Shown here: positions 43,653-51,692 of the stretch, piece after piece
Layout of the letters: each line of letters begins with the position of its first letter
How positions within the stretch are numbered: the first letter of the stretch is position 1
Source of the DNA: Bradyrhizobium sp. dw_411
Lineage (GTDB): Bacteria > Pseudomonadota > Alphaproteobacteria > Rhizobiales > Xanthobacteraceae
Length of the DNA: 64,000 nt
Direction: 5' to 3'
Assembly (NCBI RefSeq): GCF_018449695.1
Contig: NZ_JAAVUY010000015.1
Coordinates: 1 to 64,000 of the forward strand
The notes under the pieces: model-generated
Seen by the model: only the letters and a program-made list of their open reading frames with translations
Told to the model about the DNA's origin: nothing
Databases searched by the model: none
Translations under genes and position numbers: made by a program

Positions 43653-45035
43653 TTAATCGTCCGCCTGCACATCCGCTTCTGACGGCGTGGCATCCACGCC
43701 TTTCGGGCCTGCCGGACGCGATATCAACGTCGCGTCGTTATCCGCCGCCTCCCCCGGAGGCGCCGGCGACCATGGCCGGTCGACACCTCCGGGCTTGACC
43801 GCCTCAGCCGCAAATCCGTCGCGGGTTCGCCGCAACGCCATCGCGCCGTGCCGGCGCAGACGTTCCAGGTCGATGATGGAGGCCGCGCATGACGACGGCA
43901 CCGGCTTTGCGGTCACCACCAGCGCCGCGCGCTCGCAATCGTCGCTCAAGGCCTCGGGCTTGAGCGCCAGCGTGACGAACCCGCCATCGGCCATCTGAAC
44001 CACACATCCCGCGTCGTCGCAGGAGACGCCGTCCTTGAACGACGCATCGCCGGCCGGACGCGCGTCGGCGTCAGCGGCGAGCCATTCCTTGACCAGGAAC
44101 GCGTCCTTGGCCGTCTGCATCAGATGCAGGCGCCCGTCCCGGCCGCGAACGCCGACATTATGGCCGTCCGCCGAGATCAGGACATCCGGCTGAGGCATCG
44201 CCAGTGCCCAGACAATGGAAATCATCAGTACCAAAGCCCCGGACCAGCGTAGCGGCGTCCGCAATAGCCCCAGCAATACAATTCCGGCGCTGGCGGCGAT
44301 CAATGGCCCGGTCCCGAAGGCAGCCATCCGGCCGATCGCGCCCGGAAGCGCGGCGACCCATTTCGTCACCACGATCATCCAGTCGATCCCGATCCCCATC
44401 AGCCACCAGAAGAAGCCGTCGAACCCGAACGGCATTGCGACGAGACCGAGAATGCCCGCCGGCATCACCACCGCCGACACCACCGGCATCGCCGCCAGAT
44501 TGGCCAGCACGCCATAAGGCGTCACCCTATGAAAGTGAAAGGCCGCATAGGGCGTGGTCGCCAGCCCCGCGACAAACGAGGCCAATATCAGCGTCATGAT
44601 CTCCCGCCCGCCCCATAACGCGACCTTGGCGGTGATCGAATTGTCCGGAGCGGCAAACAAGCGCGGCATGCCAATCTGCACCAGCGCCACCAGCCCGAGC
44701 GTGGCCGCGAACGACATCTGGAAGCTTGGATGCACCACCGCCTCCGGCGCCAGGGCCAGCACGATCATCGCCGCGACCGCCAGCGTGCGAAATGTCACCG
44801 CGCGGCGATCGACCATGATCGCGATCAGCACCACCGCCGTCATGAAAAACGAACGCTGGGTCGCGACGTCACAGCCCGACAGCAACAGATAGAACGCGGC
44901 GGCCGCGAGCGCTGCGGCGGCCGACCATTTCTTGATCGGATACGAAGCCGACAGTACCGGGAACAGCGCGAGCAACGCTCGAACAGCGAAGAATACAATG
45001 CCCGCCACAACCGCCATGTGATAGCCCGAGATCAG
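43653..45035 (-). pseudogene. comEC: comEC, 3' fragment (interrupted by integrated element)
   Basis: C-terminal part of the DNA-uptake channel protein ComEC/Rec2: hydrophobic competence domain (QRSFFMTAVVLIAIMVDRRA, PSFQMSFAATLGLVALVQIG) followed by a degenerate metallo-beta-lactamase-like tail. The open frame starts at 45035 with L-I-S-G-Y-H before the first Met (45017). The missing N-terminal half lies at 60950-61876 on the same strand. The split falls in the conserved HVLSISG/YHMAVVAG segment. With the element inserted, no intact ComEC is made, although a start at 45017 could in principle express this membrane part. Confidence 0.93.
45022..45033. repeat. Left attachment site core (attL)
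   Basis: TAGCCCGAGATC, identical to 60951-60962. On the minus strand it encodes I-S-G in comEC. The flanking bases differ on each side (a/agtc here, c/gaca on the right), so the exact match is 12 bp, a normal core for a tyrosine recombinase. Confidence 0.9.
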
Positions 45036-45252
45036 TCAATAACAATTATTTGTCAACATTTACAGTTGCTTATTGGGTGGCTGCTTCCCAGTTCTAGGTA
45101 TCGGGAAGCCATTGGGAGAACGCCGTGAGCGGAAAATTCGACATGCCCCTCGTCGGCCTTTGCTCTTGAGACAGCCAGTGCGGCATCATAGCCGATGGTG
45201 CCGATGACTCTTGCGTGTACATTTTCCTCATCACAACGAGGGAGGGCTAAAC

Positions 45253-45489
45253 TTGCGCTACATTTTAGGAATTTGGGTCGCGGTAATCATGGCGAGTTCT
45301 GCATCTGCCGAACCGAATGCGACACGATTTAACATATTAGATGGGAAAATTATTCTCGCTCAAGCGACATGCGCCACCTGCAATCCGAACAATATATCGT
45401 GCCGCGCCTCATGCGGAGGGGGCAACAACAATTGCATCGCAGCTTGCGACATAGCTTTGCGCAATTGCGTTCAAAAATACTGCCAGTAG
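45253..45489 (+). CDS. Small secreted Cys-rich protein (element cargo)
   Basis: A 78-residue protein from a TTG at 45253, preceded at 7 bp by a strong GAGGGAGG box; a longer frame from 45211 has no such site. An N-terminal signal (LRYILGIWVAVIMASSASA) should be removed, leaving about 59 residues with eight cysteines in the pattern C-x2-C-x6-C-x3-C-x6-C-x3-C-x6-C-x4-C. Even number and spacing suggest disulfides in the periplasm or outside. It is A+T-rich and just inside attL, so it is probably accessory cargo. I recognise no family. Confidence 0.7.
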   Translation: MRYILGIWVAVIMASSASAEPNATRFNILDGKIILAQATCATCNPNNISCRASCGGGNNNCIAACDIALRNCVQKYCQ

Positions 45490-45510
45490 GCCCTATCGCG
45501 CTAATCAATA

Positions 45511-45535
45511 GCCCGCCGGCGTGACCGGCGGGCTT
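45511..45535 (+). terminator. Terminator after the Cys-rich gene
   Basis: GCCCGCCGG (45511-45519), loop CGTGA, CCGGCGGGC (45525-45533), then TTCCTTG. It lies 21 bp after the stop and is a good intrinsic terminator. Confidence 0.8.
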
Positions 45536-45614
45536 CCTTGTCGCGCGGGATCTCAACCGCTATCGGTTGTGCTTTCTGACCTATCGATGCCCGCGCCTCG
45601 ATTGAGCGTGAACG

Positions 45615-46580
45615 TCAGGCGAGCGCCGCGATAGGAGCAGTCCTGGTGCCGAGCGCGACCAGATCCTCGGCTACGGAAACCATGAACGCCGTGTCGTCGA
45701 ATTCGTAGACCTCAGCGCAGCGGGATTTTGCGATCAATCCCTCGATCGTCGTGGCCTTGAGCTCCACGATTTGCTTCTCGATTTTTGTCTCGACCTTGTC
45801 GGCCTTCTTATAGGCTTGCTTTGCCGGGCCGTAGCCTTTCGGCGTTCCCTGATGCTTGGCGTCCCATTGGTCGTATGCAGCCACGATTTCCTCAGCGCGT
45901 GCCTGCAATTTAGCTGAGGCCTTTATCGTCCGAAGGGTCATGACAATACCATCGGCAGTGTCCTCTCTCGTGCAATCATAGGTATTCACACTGCGCCACT
46001 TATCGATATCGCACGGGCGATGCCAAAATTCATCCGTATCTTGCCAAGGCGTTCGGCCAAGCGCGGCATCGGTCGGGCGGATGCGCAGTGATTCAGGGAA
46101 TCCTGACATGCGGTAGGCCTCTTTGATTTCATCCATGATCACGCCTAGCCGTCGCCGTTCGTTCACCGCCGCAGGATATTGCCGCGCAAGTTCAATGATT
46201 TTGGCGTCCGGATGTGGAACGAGCGAAGTAGCGCGTTCCGAGTTCTTTGCCAGCCGGCAAATCATGCCGCCAACGTCGCCACAGAAGATCCAATCAAGCG
46301 ATTGACCGTGAGACCCGAGAAATTGCAACGCGGCTTCACGACCTTCGTCGGATTCGGAGCCGTCCTTGGCGTACTGGCGAACAAAGTCCAAAGCACGCTC
46401 TGCCGCCACGTCATCGATCTTCCAGCCTTCGCGCACATAACAGGTCCGCAAAAGGTCGACGACCTGCTCCATTCGGACCAATGCCGCAGCCCGATCGTTC
46501 TGTTCGGTCTGATCCGTTGGCATCGCCGGCGCGCACGGCGAGGAGACCGGTGGTCCGGATTCGTGGATTAAGGTTGTCAT
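45615..46580 (-). CDS. Hypothetical protein behind the antisense-RNA-like leader
   Basis: A protein of about 321 residues of a type often seen in Bradyrhizobium genomic islands: acidic and helical, with a C-terminal coiled region (KKADKVETKIEKQIVELKAT) and TTIEGLIAKSRCAEV. I assign no function. The ATG at 46580 is chosen because the frame further up (to 46748) is translated from the structured leader. The start lies 9 bp after the last complementary segment of that leader, so expression is probably controlled by RNA pairing. In P4 and P1 the gene in this place is an early or antirepressor function. Confidence 0.7.
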   Translation of the reverse strand: MTTLIHESGPPVSSPCAPAMPTDQTEQNDRAAALVRMEQVVDLLRTCYVREGWKIDDVAAERALDFVRQYAKDGSESDEGREAALQFLGSHGQSLDWIFCGDVGGMICRLAKNSERATSLVPHPDAKIIELARQYPAAVNERRRLGVIMDEIKEAYRMSGFPESLRIRPTDAALGRTPWQDTDEFWHRPCDIDKWRSVNTYDCTREDTADGIVMTLRTIKASAKLQARAEEIVAAYDQWDAKHQGTPKGYGPAKQAYKKADKVETKIEKQIVELKATTIEGLIAKSRCAEVYEFDDTAFMVSVAEDLVALGTRTAPIAALA

Positions 46581-46588
46581 GGGAATGC

Positions 46589-46870
46589 TCACTGCTTGGC
46601 TTTCTAGGGCCGCGCTCGGTGTCAGACCGAGCAGCCGGGGGCTAGAAACCTGCCAGTGAGACAGGCGTGTCGCTTTTAAGGGATTGCTCCCTCTGGACAG
46701 AACGGCACCCCCCGGCCATAAAGGCAGGGTTCGGAGCCGAGCCGCCAAGCTCGTCCGTCGTCAGCATCGAGCTGACATTCAGCCGCAACCCCCGACGCCA
46801 ATCGGGAGCATTCTGACAAGGAATGACGCGGCTTATCACTGGTCCGGGTTTCTAGGCCCGCGGACATCAT
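46589..46870 (-). ncRNA. Candidate P4/C4-type antisense immunity RNA and target leader
   Basis: In the leader of the minus-strand gene ending at 45615 three segments repeat. Given on the + strand they are TCACTGGTCCGGGTTTCTAG (46836-46855), CTAGAAACCTGCCAGTGA (46642-46659) and TCACTGCTTGGCTTTCTAG (46589-46607). The middle one is complementary to both outer ones. Between the segments lie compact hairpins: AGGGA-TTGC-TCCCT (46679-46692) and GCTCGGT ... ACCGAGC (46614-46632). This is the seqA-seqB-seqC layout of phage P4 immunity and resembles the C4 RNA of P1/P7. The small frames across this region look like translated RNA structure, not genes. Confidence 0.6.
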
Positions 46871-46945
46871 CCGCTGATTTGGGTTAAAAATCTATCCCCT
46901 TTGGGGCCGCTCCTACAGACACCGCCACCGGGGGGCTAACAAAGC

Positions 46946-47143
46946 ATGACAATCCAGCAATCCATTGTCGCCGGCGCCGCCGTTATCGGCCTGTCTATAA
47001 TCGCGGCACAGCTCATCACTCCATACGAGATGGCCAGTGGCCCTGCGCTAGTCTGGAGGGTCAATCGTATTACCGGGGAAGTGCGCGAGTGTGTGCGGGG
47101 CATAGACGCCAGCCAGCCACACGTCGTTTCGGACTGCCGTTGA
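46946..47143 (+). CDS. Small membrane protein (element cargo)
   Basis: A 65-residue protein with one N-terminal hydrophobic segment (SIVAGAAVIGLSIIAAQLIT) and a short polar tail with two Cys (VRECVRGIDASQ, DCR). A GGGGGG purine box lies about 10 bp before the ATG. It is divergent from the immunity-like leader. Function unknown. Confidence 0.6.
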   Translation: MTIQQSIVAGAAVIGLSIIAAQLITPYEMASGPALVWRVNRITGEVRECVRGIDASQPHVVSDCR

Positions 47144-47264
47144 GATCTGATGATGGGTGACGCACCTGTGTATAACCGGGACAAGCGAGTAATTACCAGC
47201 GAGCGCCCGTTGGGCGTGTCAACCTGCTGCATGATCGCGAATCACCGCGGCACGGGAAGCGCAA

Positions 47265-47528
47265 ATGATAGAGTATGTCACCGCCCTTTATCTGACTGCG
47301 GCGACGTGTGCCGCGACTCTTGGCTGCCACGTCGTTCAGCCTGGTGACGGCTGGGCATCGCTTACGCCAACACAACATCCAAACTGGTGCGTGATTAACA
47401 AGGGAATGATCGCCTCAGGAGCGATGTTGTCGTTTCCGACGCCGATAAGGAATCAGATCCTGATGGGGCCTGGCGTACGACCTTGCGGCATACCGAAAGG
47501 TCGTATCGAGCCGCAACCGACGAGCTGA
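47265..47528 (+). CDS. Small hypothetical protein (element cargo)
   Basis: An 87-residue protein with a mildly hydrophobic start (EYVTALYLTAATCAATLGCH) and four Cys in total. It could be a short exported or membrane-attached protein. It lies 7 bp before the next gene on the same strand, which supports translation, but it matches no family I know. Confidence 0.5.
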   Translation: MIEYVTALYLTAATCAATLGCHVVQPGDGWASLTPTQHPNWCVINKGMIASGAMLSFPTPIRNQILMGPGVRPCGIPKGRIEPQPTS

Positions 47529-47535
47529 TCGAAAG

Positions 47536-48117
47536 ATGACAATGCAACAATTCCTGACCGATCATCTTCGAGAAATTGTCTCGGTGGTTGTTCCGTTTAT
47601 AGCGTGGATGCTCACGAGATATTTTTCTAGCCGTCCACGTTTAGTTCGCAGTACGCGGCACGCCTTTACTTATCTGATCAACGAGCCGCTCCATGACGCC
47701 GCAGGAAATCTTATTAATCCAAGCCAATTGGTCAACGTTGCTTCGCTTCATATTGTCAACGCAGGAAGTCTGGCCGCGAAAAACGTTGAAATTGTTTTCA
47801 ATTGGCAACCGCAATATTTCAACGTGTGGCCAAGCCGTCATTACGAGACGAAGACCGCGCCGGACCGTCGCTTTTCGATTATTTTCGCTAACCTGCCCCC
47901 TAAGGATGTCATTGGTTTCGAGTTACTATCGATAAATGCACCGTTGCCCGAAATGGTTACTGTCACAAGTGAACAAGTCACTGGCACTTCGCGTACGCTG
48001 GCCCTTCAGCCTGTCTATCCGCGCTGGGTGCATGTGTCAGTATTTTGGCTGATATTTTGTGGCGTCGGCTTAAATGTGTTCGCTCTTATCTCGCTGTTGC
48101 AGACGGCCTCAAAATAA
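47536..48117 (+). CDS. Two-TM membrane protein (element cargo)
   Basis: A 193-residue protein with a hydrophobic N-terminal helix (VSVVVPFIAWMLTRYF), a middle domain of about 120 residues rich in beta-like strands (VASLHIVNAGSLAAKNVEIV) and a C-terminal membrane helix (VSVFWLIFCGVGLNVFALIS). The gene is visibly more A+T-rich than the host DNA. Architecture and place suggest a surface- or membrane-acting accessory protein, such as exclusion or defence; this is inference. Confidence 0.7.
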   Translation: MTMQQFLTDHLREIVSVVVPFIAWMLTRYFSSRPRLVRSTRHAFTYLINEPLHDAAGNLINPSQLVNVASLHIVNAGSLAAKNVEIVFNWQPQYFNVWPSRHYETKTAPDRRFSIIFANLPPKDVIGFELLSINAPLPEMVTVTSEQVTGTSRTLALQPVYPRWVHVSVFWLIFCGVGLNVFALISLLQTASK

Positions 48118-48130
48118 AAGGGATTTCGAC

Positions 48131-48400
48131 GTGGATATTGAAGGCGAACTGAAGTCACTTGCCGTTCAGCAATGTGCATACATGCTGGTTATCGACGCGG
48201 TGCTAAGCCATCTGGCGCGCGACCGAACTATGCATCACAGGCTAACCGAGGCTTTCAATCAGGCGGAAGATATGAGCGACGATATCGCTGTTGAGATCGG
48301 AGACCGCTATCCTGCCGTCGATGTTATGAAGGTACGCGCAACCGTTAAAAACATCCGAAATTTGGTGCTGGGACCGCCGCAACCAAAGCGCTTTCCCTGA
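48131..48400 (+). CDS. Small helical hypothetical protein, GTG start
   Basis: An 89-residue protein starting at GTG, with AAAGGGA about 8 bp upstream. It is predicted to be helical and acidic (LVIDAVLSHLARDRTMHHRL). It lies 13 bp after the two-TM gene and ends 4 bp before the convergent end of the 1095-aa gene. Function unknown. Confidence 0.6.
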   Translation: MDIEGELKSLAVQQCAYMLVIDAVLSHLARDRTMHHRLTEAFNQAEDMSDDIAVEIGDRYPAVDVMKVRATVKNIRNLVLGPPQPKRFP

Positions 48401-48404
48401 AACC

Positions 48405-51400
48405 CTATTTAACCGCGCGCATCATCTCTTTTCCGCCCTTCGCGACCTCGATCATGTTGAAGTACAACCCATCGATCAGTTGGCGCTTCTCGTCGGCTGA
48501 GATCGTCGGGTTCTTGTAGATGTCCCGCACCAGCTTTGAATGCTCGGTGAGGACGTTCTTGATGGCGTCGAGCCGCAGGAACATCGCCGGGCCGCCGGCA
48601 TCCTGGATGCGCTGCATGGCCGCGGCATCGCCCTCTTCCGCCTTCGCAGCCCACGTCTTGTAAAATTTGTCGGCAACCTCCTGCTGATCGTGAAAGTCCT
48701 GGATCGACTGCGCCGATGCCGAGGGGTATCGCACCACGAACGCCTTCACGACCGGAACGTCCGCCAGCGTGTCCGTCGGCTTCACCGGGTCAGGCAGCAC
48801 GCCGGCCTTGCGCAAGCCGGCGTCTGCGGCTTGCACCGCGTAATTGCCGAGCCCACCGGTCCACGCACGGATGTAGTTTTCCATCAAGATCGGGGACGTC
48901 ACCGCGCGCGCGATCGGTCCAAACGGCGCCCCCGGCCCTATCGCGGTATCCCGCATGCCCGGAAACGCGCTCACGATCTTGCCCAGCGCCTTGGTCAACT
49001 CAGTGGTGTAAGGCGTGTACTGGTATTCCGGCAGGTGTTTTTCCTGATCGGCCGGGATCAGGGTGCGATCGTTGAACGTTGTCCGGTTGGCGTATTGCTC
49101 GAACAGCGGCTGCACTGAGGTCGGGATATAGTTCGGCGTGACGACCTGGGTGATGGACTTGGTCAGATCGTCGAAGGCGCCCGGGTTCTTGCCTATCGTT
49201 GCATCGAGGATGCGCTCGACGCCGGAGCCGAACACGACGCCGAGTTCGAACGGTTTCGGAATTCGGAATACGTGATCCTTGGTCATCACGATCCAGAACA
49301 GGTCTTTCTGATAGTGCGGCAGTTCCTGCCAGCGCGGGTCATCGTGGTTGGCCCACCAAAGCAGCACCGAGGGCAACGTGATGCCGCCGGCGACCTTGGC
49401 GAGCGTGTTAATCGGGCGGTCCGTAAACTGGCGGCCGATGCGATCGAGGCCTTGAAGCTGAGCGTTACCGAATGCGGTGATCATGTTGTAGGCGCGCATC
49501 GATGCGCCGATGCGTGAGAAGTCGAGGGTTACTTCCCGGGAGGCATAGGCCGCGTCCTGGATGGCCTCCTTGCTGGCGCCGGTGAGCTTCTTGAATTCCC
49601 CGAGGCGCGTCGCGTTCTCGGCAAGTTCTGAAGCAAGCCGCAGACCCGCCAGCGGTGATTTGACGACGTTCCAGCTGCGCTCCATCAGGCCGGTTTCGCC
49701 GCTCAGCTTCTGCAGGCTTTCCTGCATGTAGCGCCGATCCAAACCCACCATCGTGGCATTGGCGCCGCCGCCCTTCAGCCAATCGAGGAAATCGCTGTCC
49801 TTGCGGATGACGCTGACCAGACCCTTGGCGGTATCGATCGGGGAAAACATCCCCTTCCCGGTGTTGACGAACGCGGTCAGGAAATCCCGCACCACGTTGC
49901 GGACGATGAAATCCGGCGACAACACGGCACCGGCGCGTAGCGATTTTGCCGGAACCGCAAGGATCTTGGTCAGCATACCGGCGCTCTCACGATCGAGGCC
50001 GCGGAACGCCTTCACCAGTTCGGGATCGTTGACCTTGACGGTTTCCTTCACGCCGTTACGGAAAGCGAACAGCGTGTCGCCGTCTTCGGGGATGGCGGAT
50101 TTGACGAAATCGACCAGGGCCTGCGGATCGCTGACGCCGTGCTCTTGCAGATAGGCCGCAAGCTCGGGGTCGCGCGCACCGGTCACCGTGTCGGCGGCGC
50201 CGTCAGCTTTCAGCGCGTCGATCAGCTTAATGCCTACCGCGTTGCGCTCGGCAACCGACACATAGGCGTAGGTGTTCTTGATGATGCTTTCGAGCGGATC
50301 GATGATGTCGCGTTCCGAGCCCTTCAGGCGCTTCACCGGGTTGCCCGGCCCGAAGCTTGATCCCGTGCCTTTCCCGGTCTCCGCGGCCTGCATCACACGA
50401 TAGAACGGAATGTAGTTCTGTCCCGCCTCCCGCATGGCGTCGACGGCTTTGTCGGAAAGCACGCCGGACTGCTTCAGGTAATTAAGCAGGTTGTCCTGGT
50501 AGGCGCTGAGATCGCGGGCAATGGCTCCGTACTTCCCCTCGCCTTCGGTGGCGACGCGCTGTGCAGCCTCGACGTCCATGCCGGACGTCCGGCCGCTGCC
50601 CTCGATCTCAAGGGCGCGCTTTGACGCCAGATAGGCGCGCAGGCCGTCGAGATCGTCCCGCACCGGCGCCAGCACTTCCGCCAGCGGCTTGCCGTTGGTC
50701 TGGTAGGTATCGAAATCGAACGTGCCGTGCTCGAGGAAGTGCTCGGCCTTCCCGAACTGCCCCCGGGTCAACCGGGCAAGCTGGTAGGCGTCCTCGTCCA
50801 CGCCCTTGAGCGGGTGCAGGTCGTCCACCGCCTGCCGATAAAACTTGGCCCAGCTATAACGCTCAGTCGGCGCGGTCTCTCCAATGCTGATCTTGTCGAG
50901 GATCTTCTGCTCGGCTTCCTCGAATGACCCTTCAGGAGGCGGTTCAGGTGGCTTGCCGGACTCGCTGGGAGGCTTTGGCGGTTTGGGAGGCTCACCACCG
51001 GGCAAATCCGCCGGGTCGCTCGAAAGGAGTCGCTGCGCGATTACAGGATCGGTCTGAGCGTCGTGGGCCAACTCGGCCGGATGCAGGCCTTGCTCGGTAT
51101 ATGCCCTGAGTAACTTCTGCTGGACGCCGGCCGCTGCATCCTCACCGCCGACGATCTGCGCCGCAGTGGCGAAGTCCTCGGACCGAGCAGCCCCGCCGAT
51201 TGGCAGGTCATAAATATCGCCGGTCGGCCCCCGCTCGATCCGCGCAACGTTCTCCCCCAGGCGCACCGATAGGCCGGTGGTGAAGCCGGGCTGGCCGGGC
51301 CGTTGCAGCTTGCCCAACCCCACGAGCATGCCGAGACCGATCGCCTTGTCGACACCCTCCTGCGTCGACAGGTCAACCTTGCCCCCGGCGACGTCGCCGG

Positions 51401-51692
51401 GCAGCTTCGCCATATCGAACATGTCGCTGATGAATTTCGACGGGTACGTCTTTACGGCGTCCCAGAGTTTGGTGCGGCCGTCCGGCGTTGAGATCATGTC
51501 GAGCCCTTGGGGGATCGTCTGCAGGAGACCGCCCTCACGCTTTCGGGCCTCGGAGCCCGCAATGAGGCGATCTTCCATCGCTTGCGGGATTGCGTCCGGC
51601 GGCTCGACTGCGGCCTGGTATGCGCTCCATGGTCCCGCCGTCGGCGGTTGCTCAGCGGCGGGCTCGGCGTAGGCTTCCCAGGGACCGCTCAC
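48405..51692 (-). CDS. Large phage ejection/internal-virion-like protein (LPD38-type)
   Basis: A 1095-residue protein. The N-terminal 250 residues are Pro-rich and flexible (PPKPPKPPSESGKPPEPPPE). The rest is mostly helical. Residues about 580-830 match the large polyvalent protein-associated domain LPD38 as I know it (RAGAVLSPDFIVRNVVRDFL, ASREVTLDFSRIGASMRAYN, LPHYQKDLFWIVMTKDHVF). Such proteins are carried by podoviruses and related elements and are injected with the DNA. It overlaps the upstream 563-aa gene by 4 bp. No lysozyme or transglycosylase motif is visible. It is the last gene of the element operon. Confidence 0.75.
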   Translation of the reverse strand: MSGPWEAYAEPAAEQPPTAGPWSAYQAAVEPPDAIPQAMEDRLIAGSEARKREGGLLQTIPQGLDMISTPDGRTKLWDAVKTYPSKFISDMFDMAKLPGDVAGGKVDLSTQEGVDKAIGLGMLVGLGKLQRPGQPGFTTGLSVRLGENVARIERGPTGDIYDLPIGGAARSEDFATAAQIVGGEDAAAGVQQKLLRAYTEQGLHPAELAHDAQTDPVIAQRLLSSDPADLPGGEPPKPPKPPSESGKPPEPPPEGSFEEAEQKILDKISIGETAPTERYSWAKFYRQAVDDLHPLKGVDEDAYQLARLTRGQFGKAEHFLEHGTFDFDTYQTNGKPLAEVLAPVRDDLDGLRAYLASKRALEIEGSGRTSGMDVEAAQRVATEGEGKYGAIARDLSAYQDNLLNYLKQSGVLSDKAVDAMREAGQNYIPFYRVMQAAETGKGTGSSFGPGNPVKRLKGSERDIIDPLESIIKNTYAYVSVAERNAVGIKLIDALKADGAADTVTGARDPELAAYLQEHGVSDPQALVDFVKSAIPEDGDTLFAFRNGVKETVKVNDPELVKAFRGLDRESAGMLTKILAVPAKSLRAGAVLSPDFIVRNVVRDFLTAFVNTGKGMFSPIDTAKGLVSVIRKDSDFLDWLKGGGANATMVGLDRRYMQESLQKLSGETGLMERSWNVVKSPLAGLRLASELAENATRLGEFKKLTGASKEAIQDAAYASREVTLDFSRIGASMRAYNMITAFGNAQLQGLDRIGRQFTDRPINTLAKVAGGITLPSVLLWWANHDDPRWQELPHYQKDLFWIVMTKDHVFRIPKPFELGVVFGSGVERILDATIGKNPGAFDDLTKSITQVVTPNYIPTSVQPLFEQYANRTTFNDRTLIPADQEKHLPEYQYTPYTTELTKALGKIVSAFPGMRDTAIGPGAPFGPIARAVTSPILMENYIRAWTGGLGNYAVQAADAGLRKAGVLPDPVKPTDTLADVPVVKAFVVRYPSASAQSIQDFHDQQEVADKFYKTWAAKAEEGDAAAMQRIQDAGGPAMFLRLDAIKNVLTEHSKLVRDIYKNPTISADEKRQLIDGLYFNMIEVAKGGKEMMRAVK

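Noticed and set aside
46247..46887. Several small frames with SGFLGPR, LETRTSDKP or DTPVSLAGF words
   Set aside because: They are translations of the complementary leader segments and hairpins, on both strands. I treat them as RNA structure, although such frames are sometimes annotated as Icd/Ash-like proteins in prophages.
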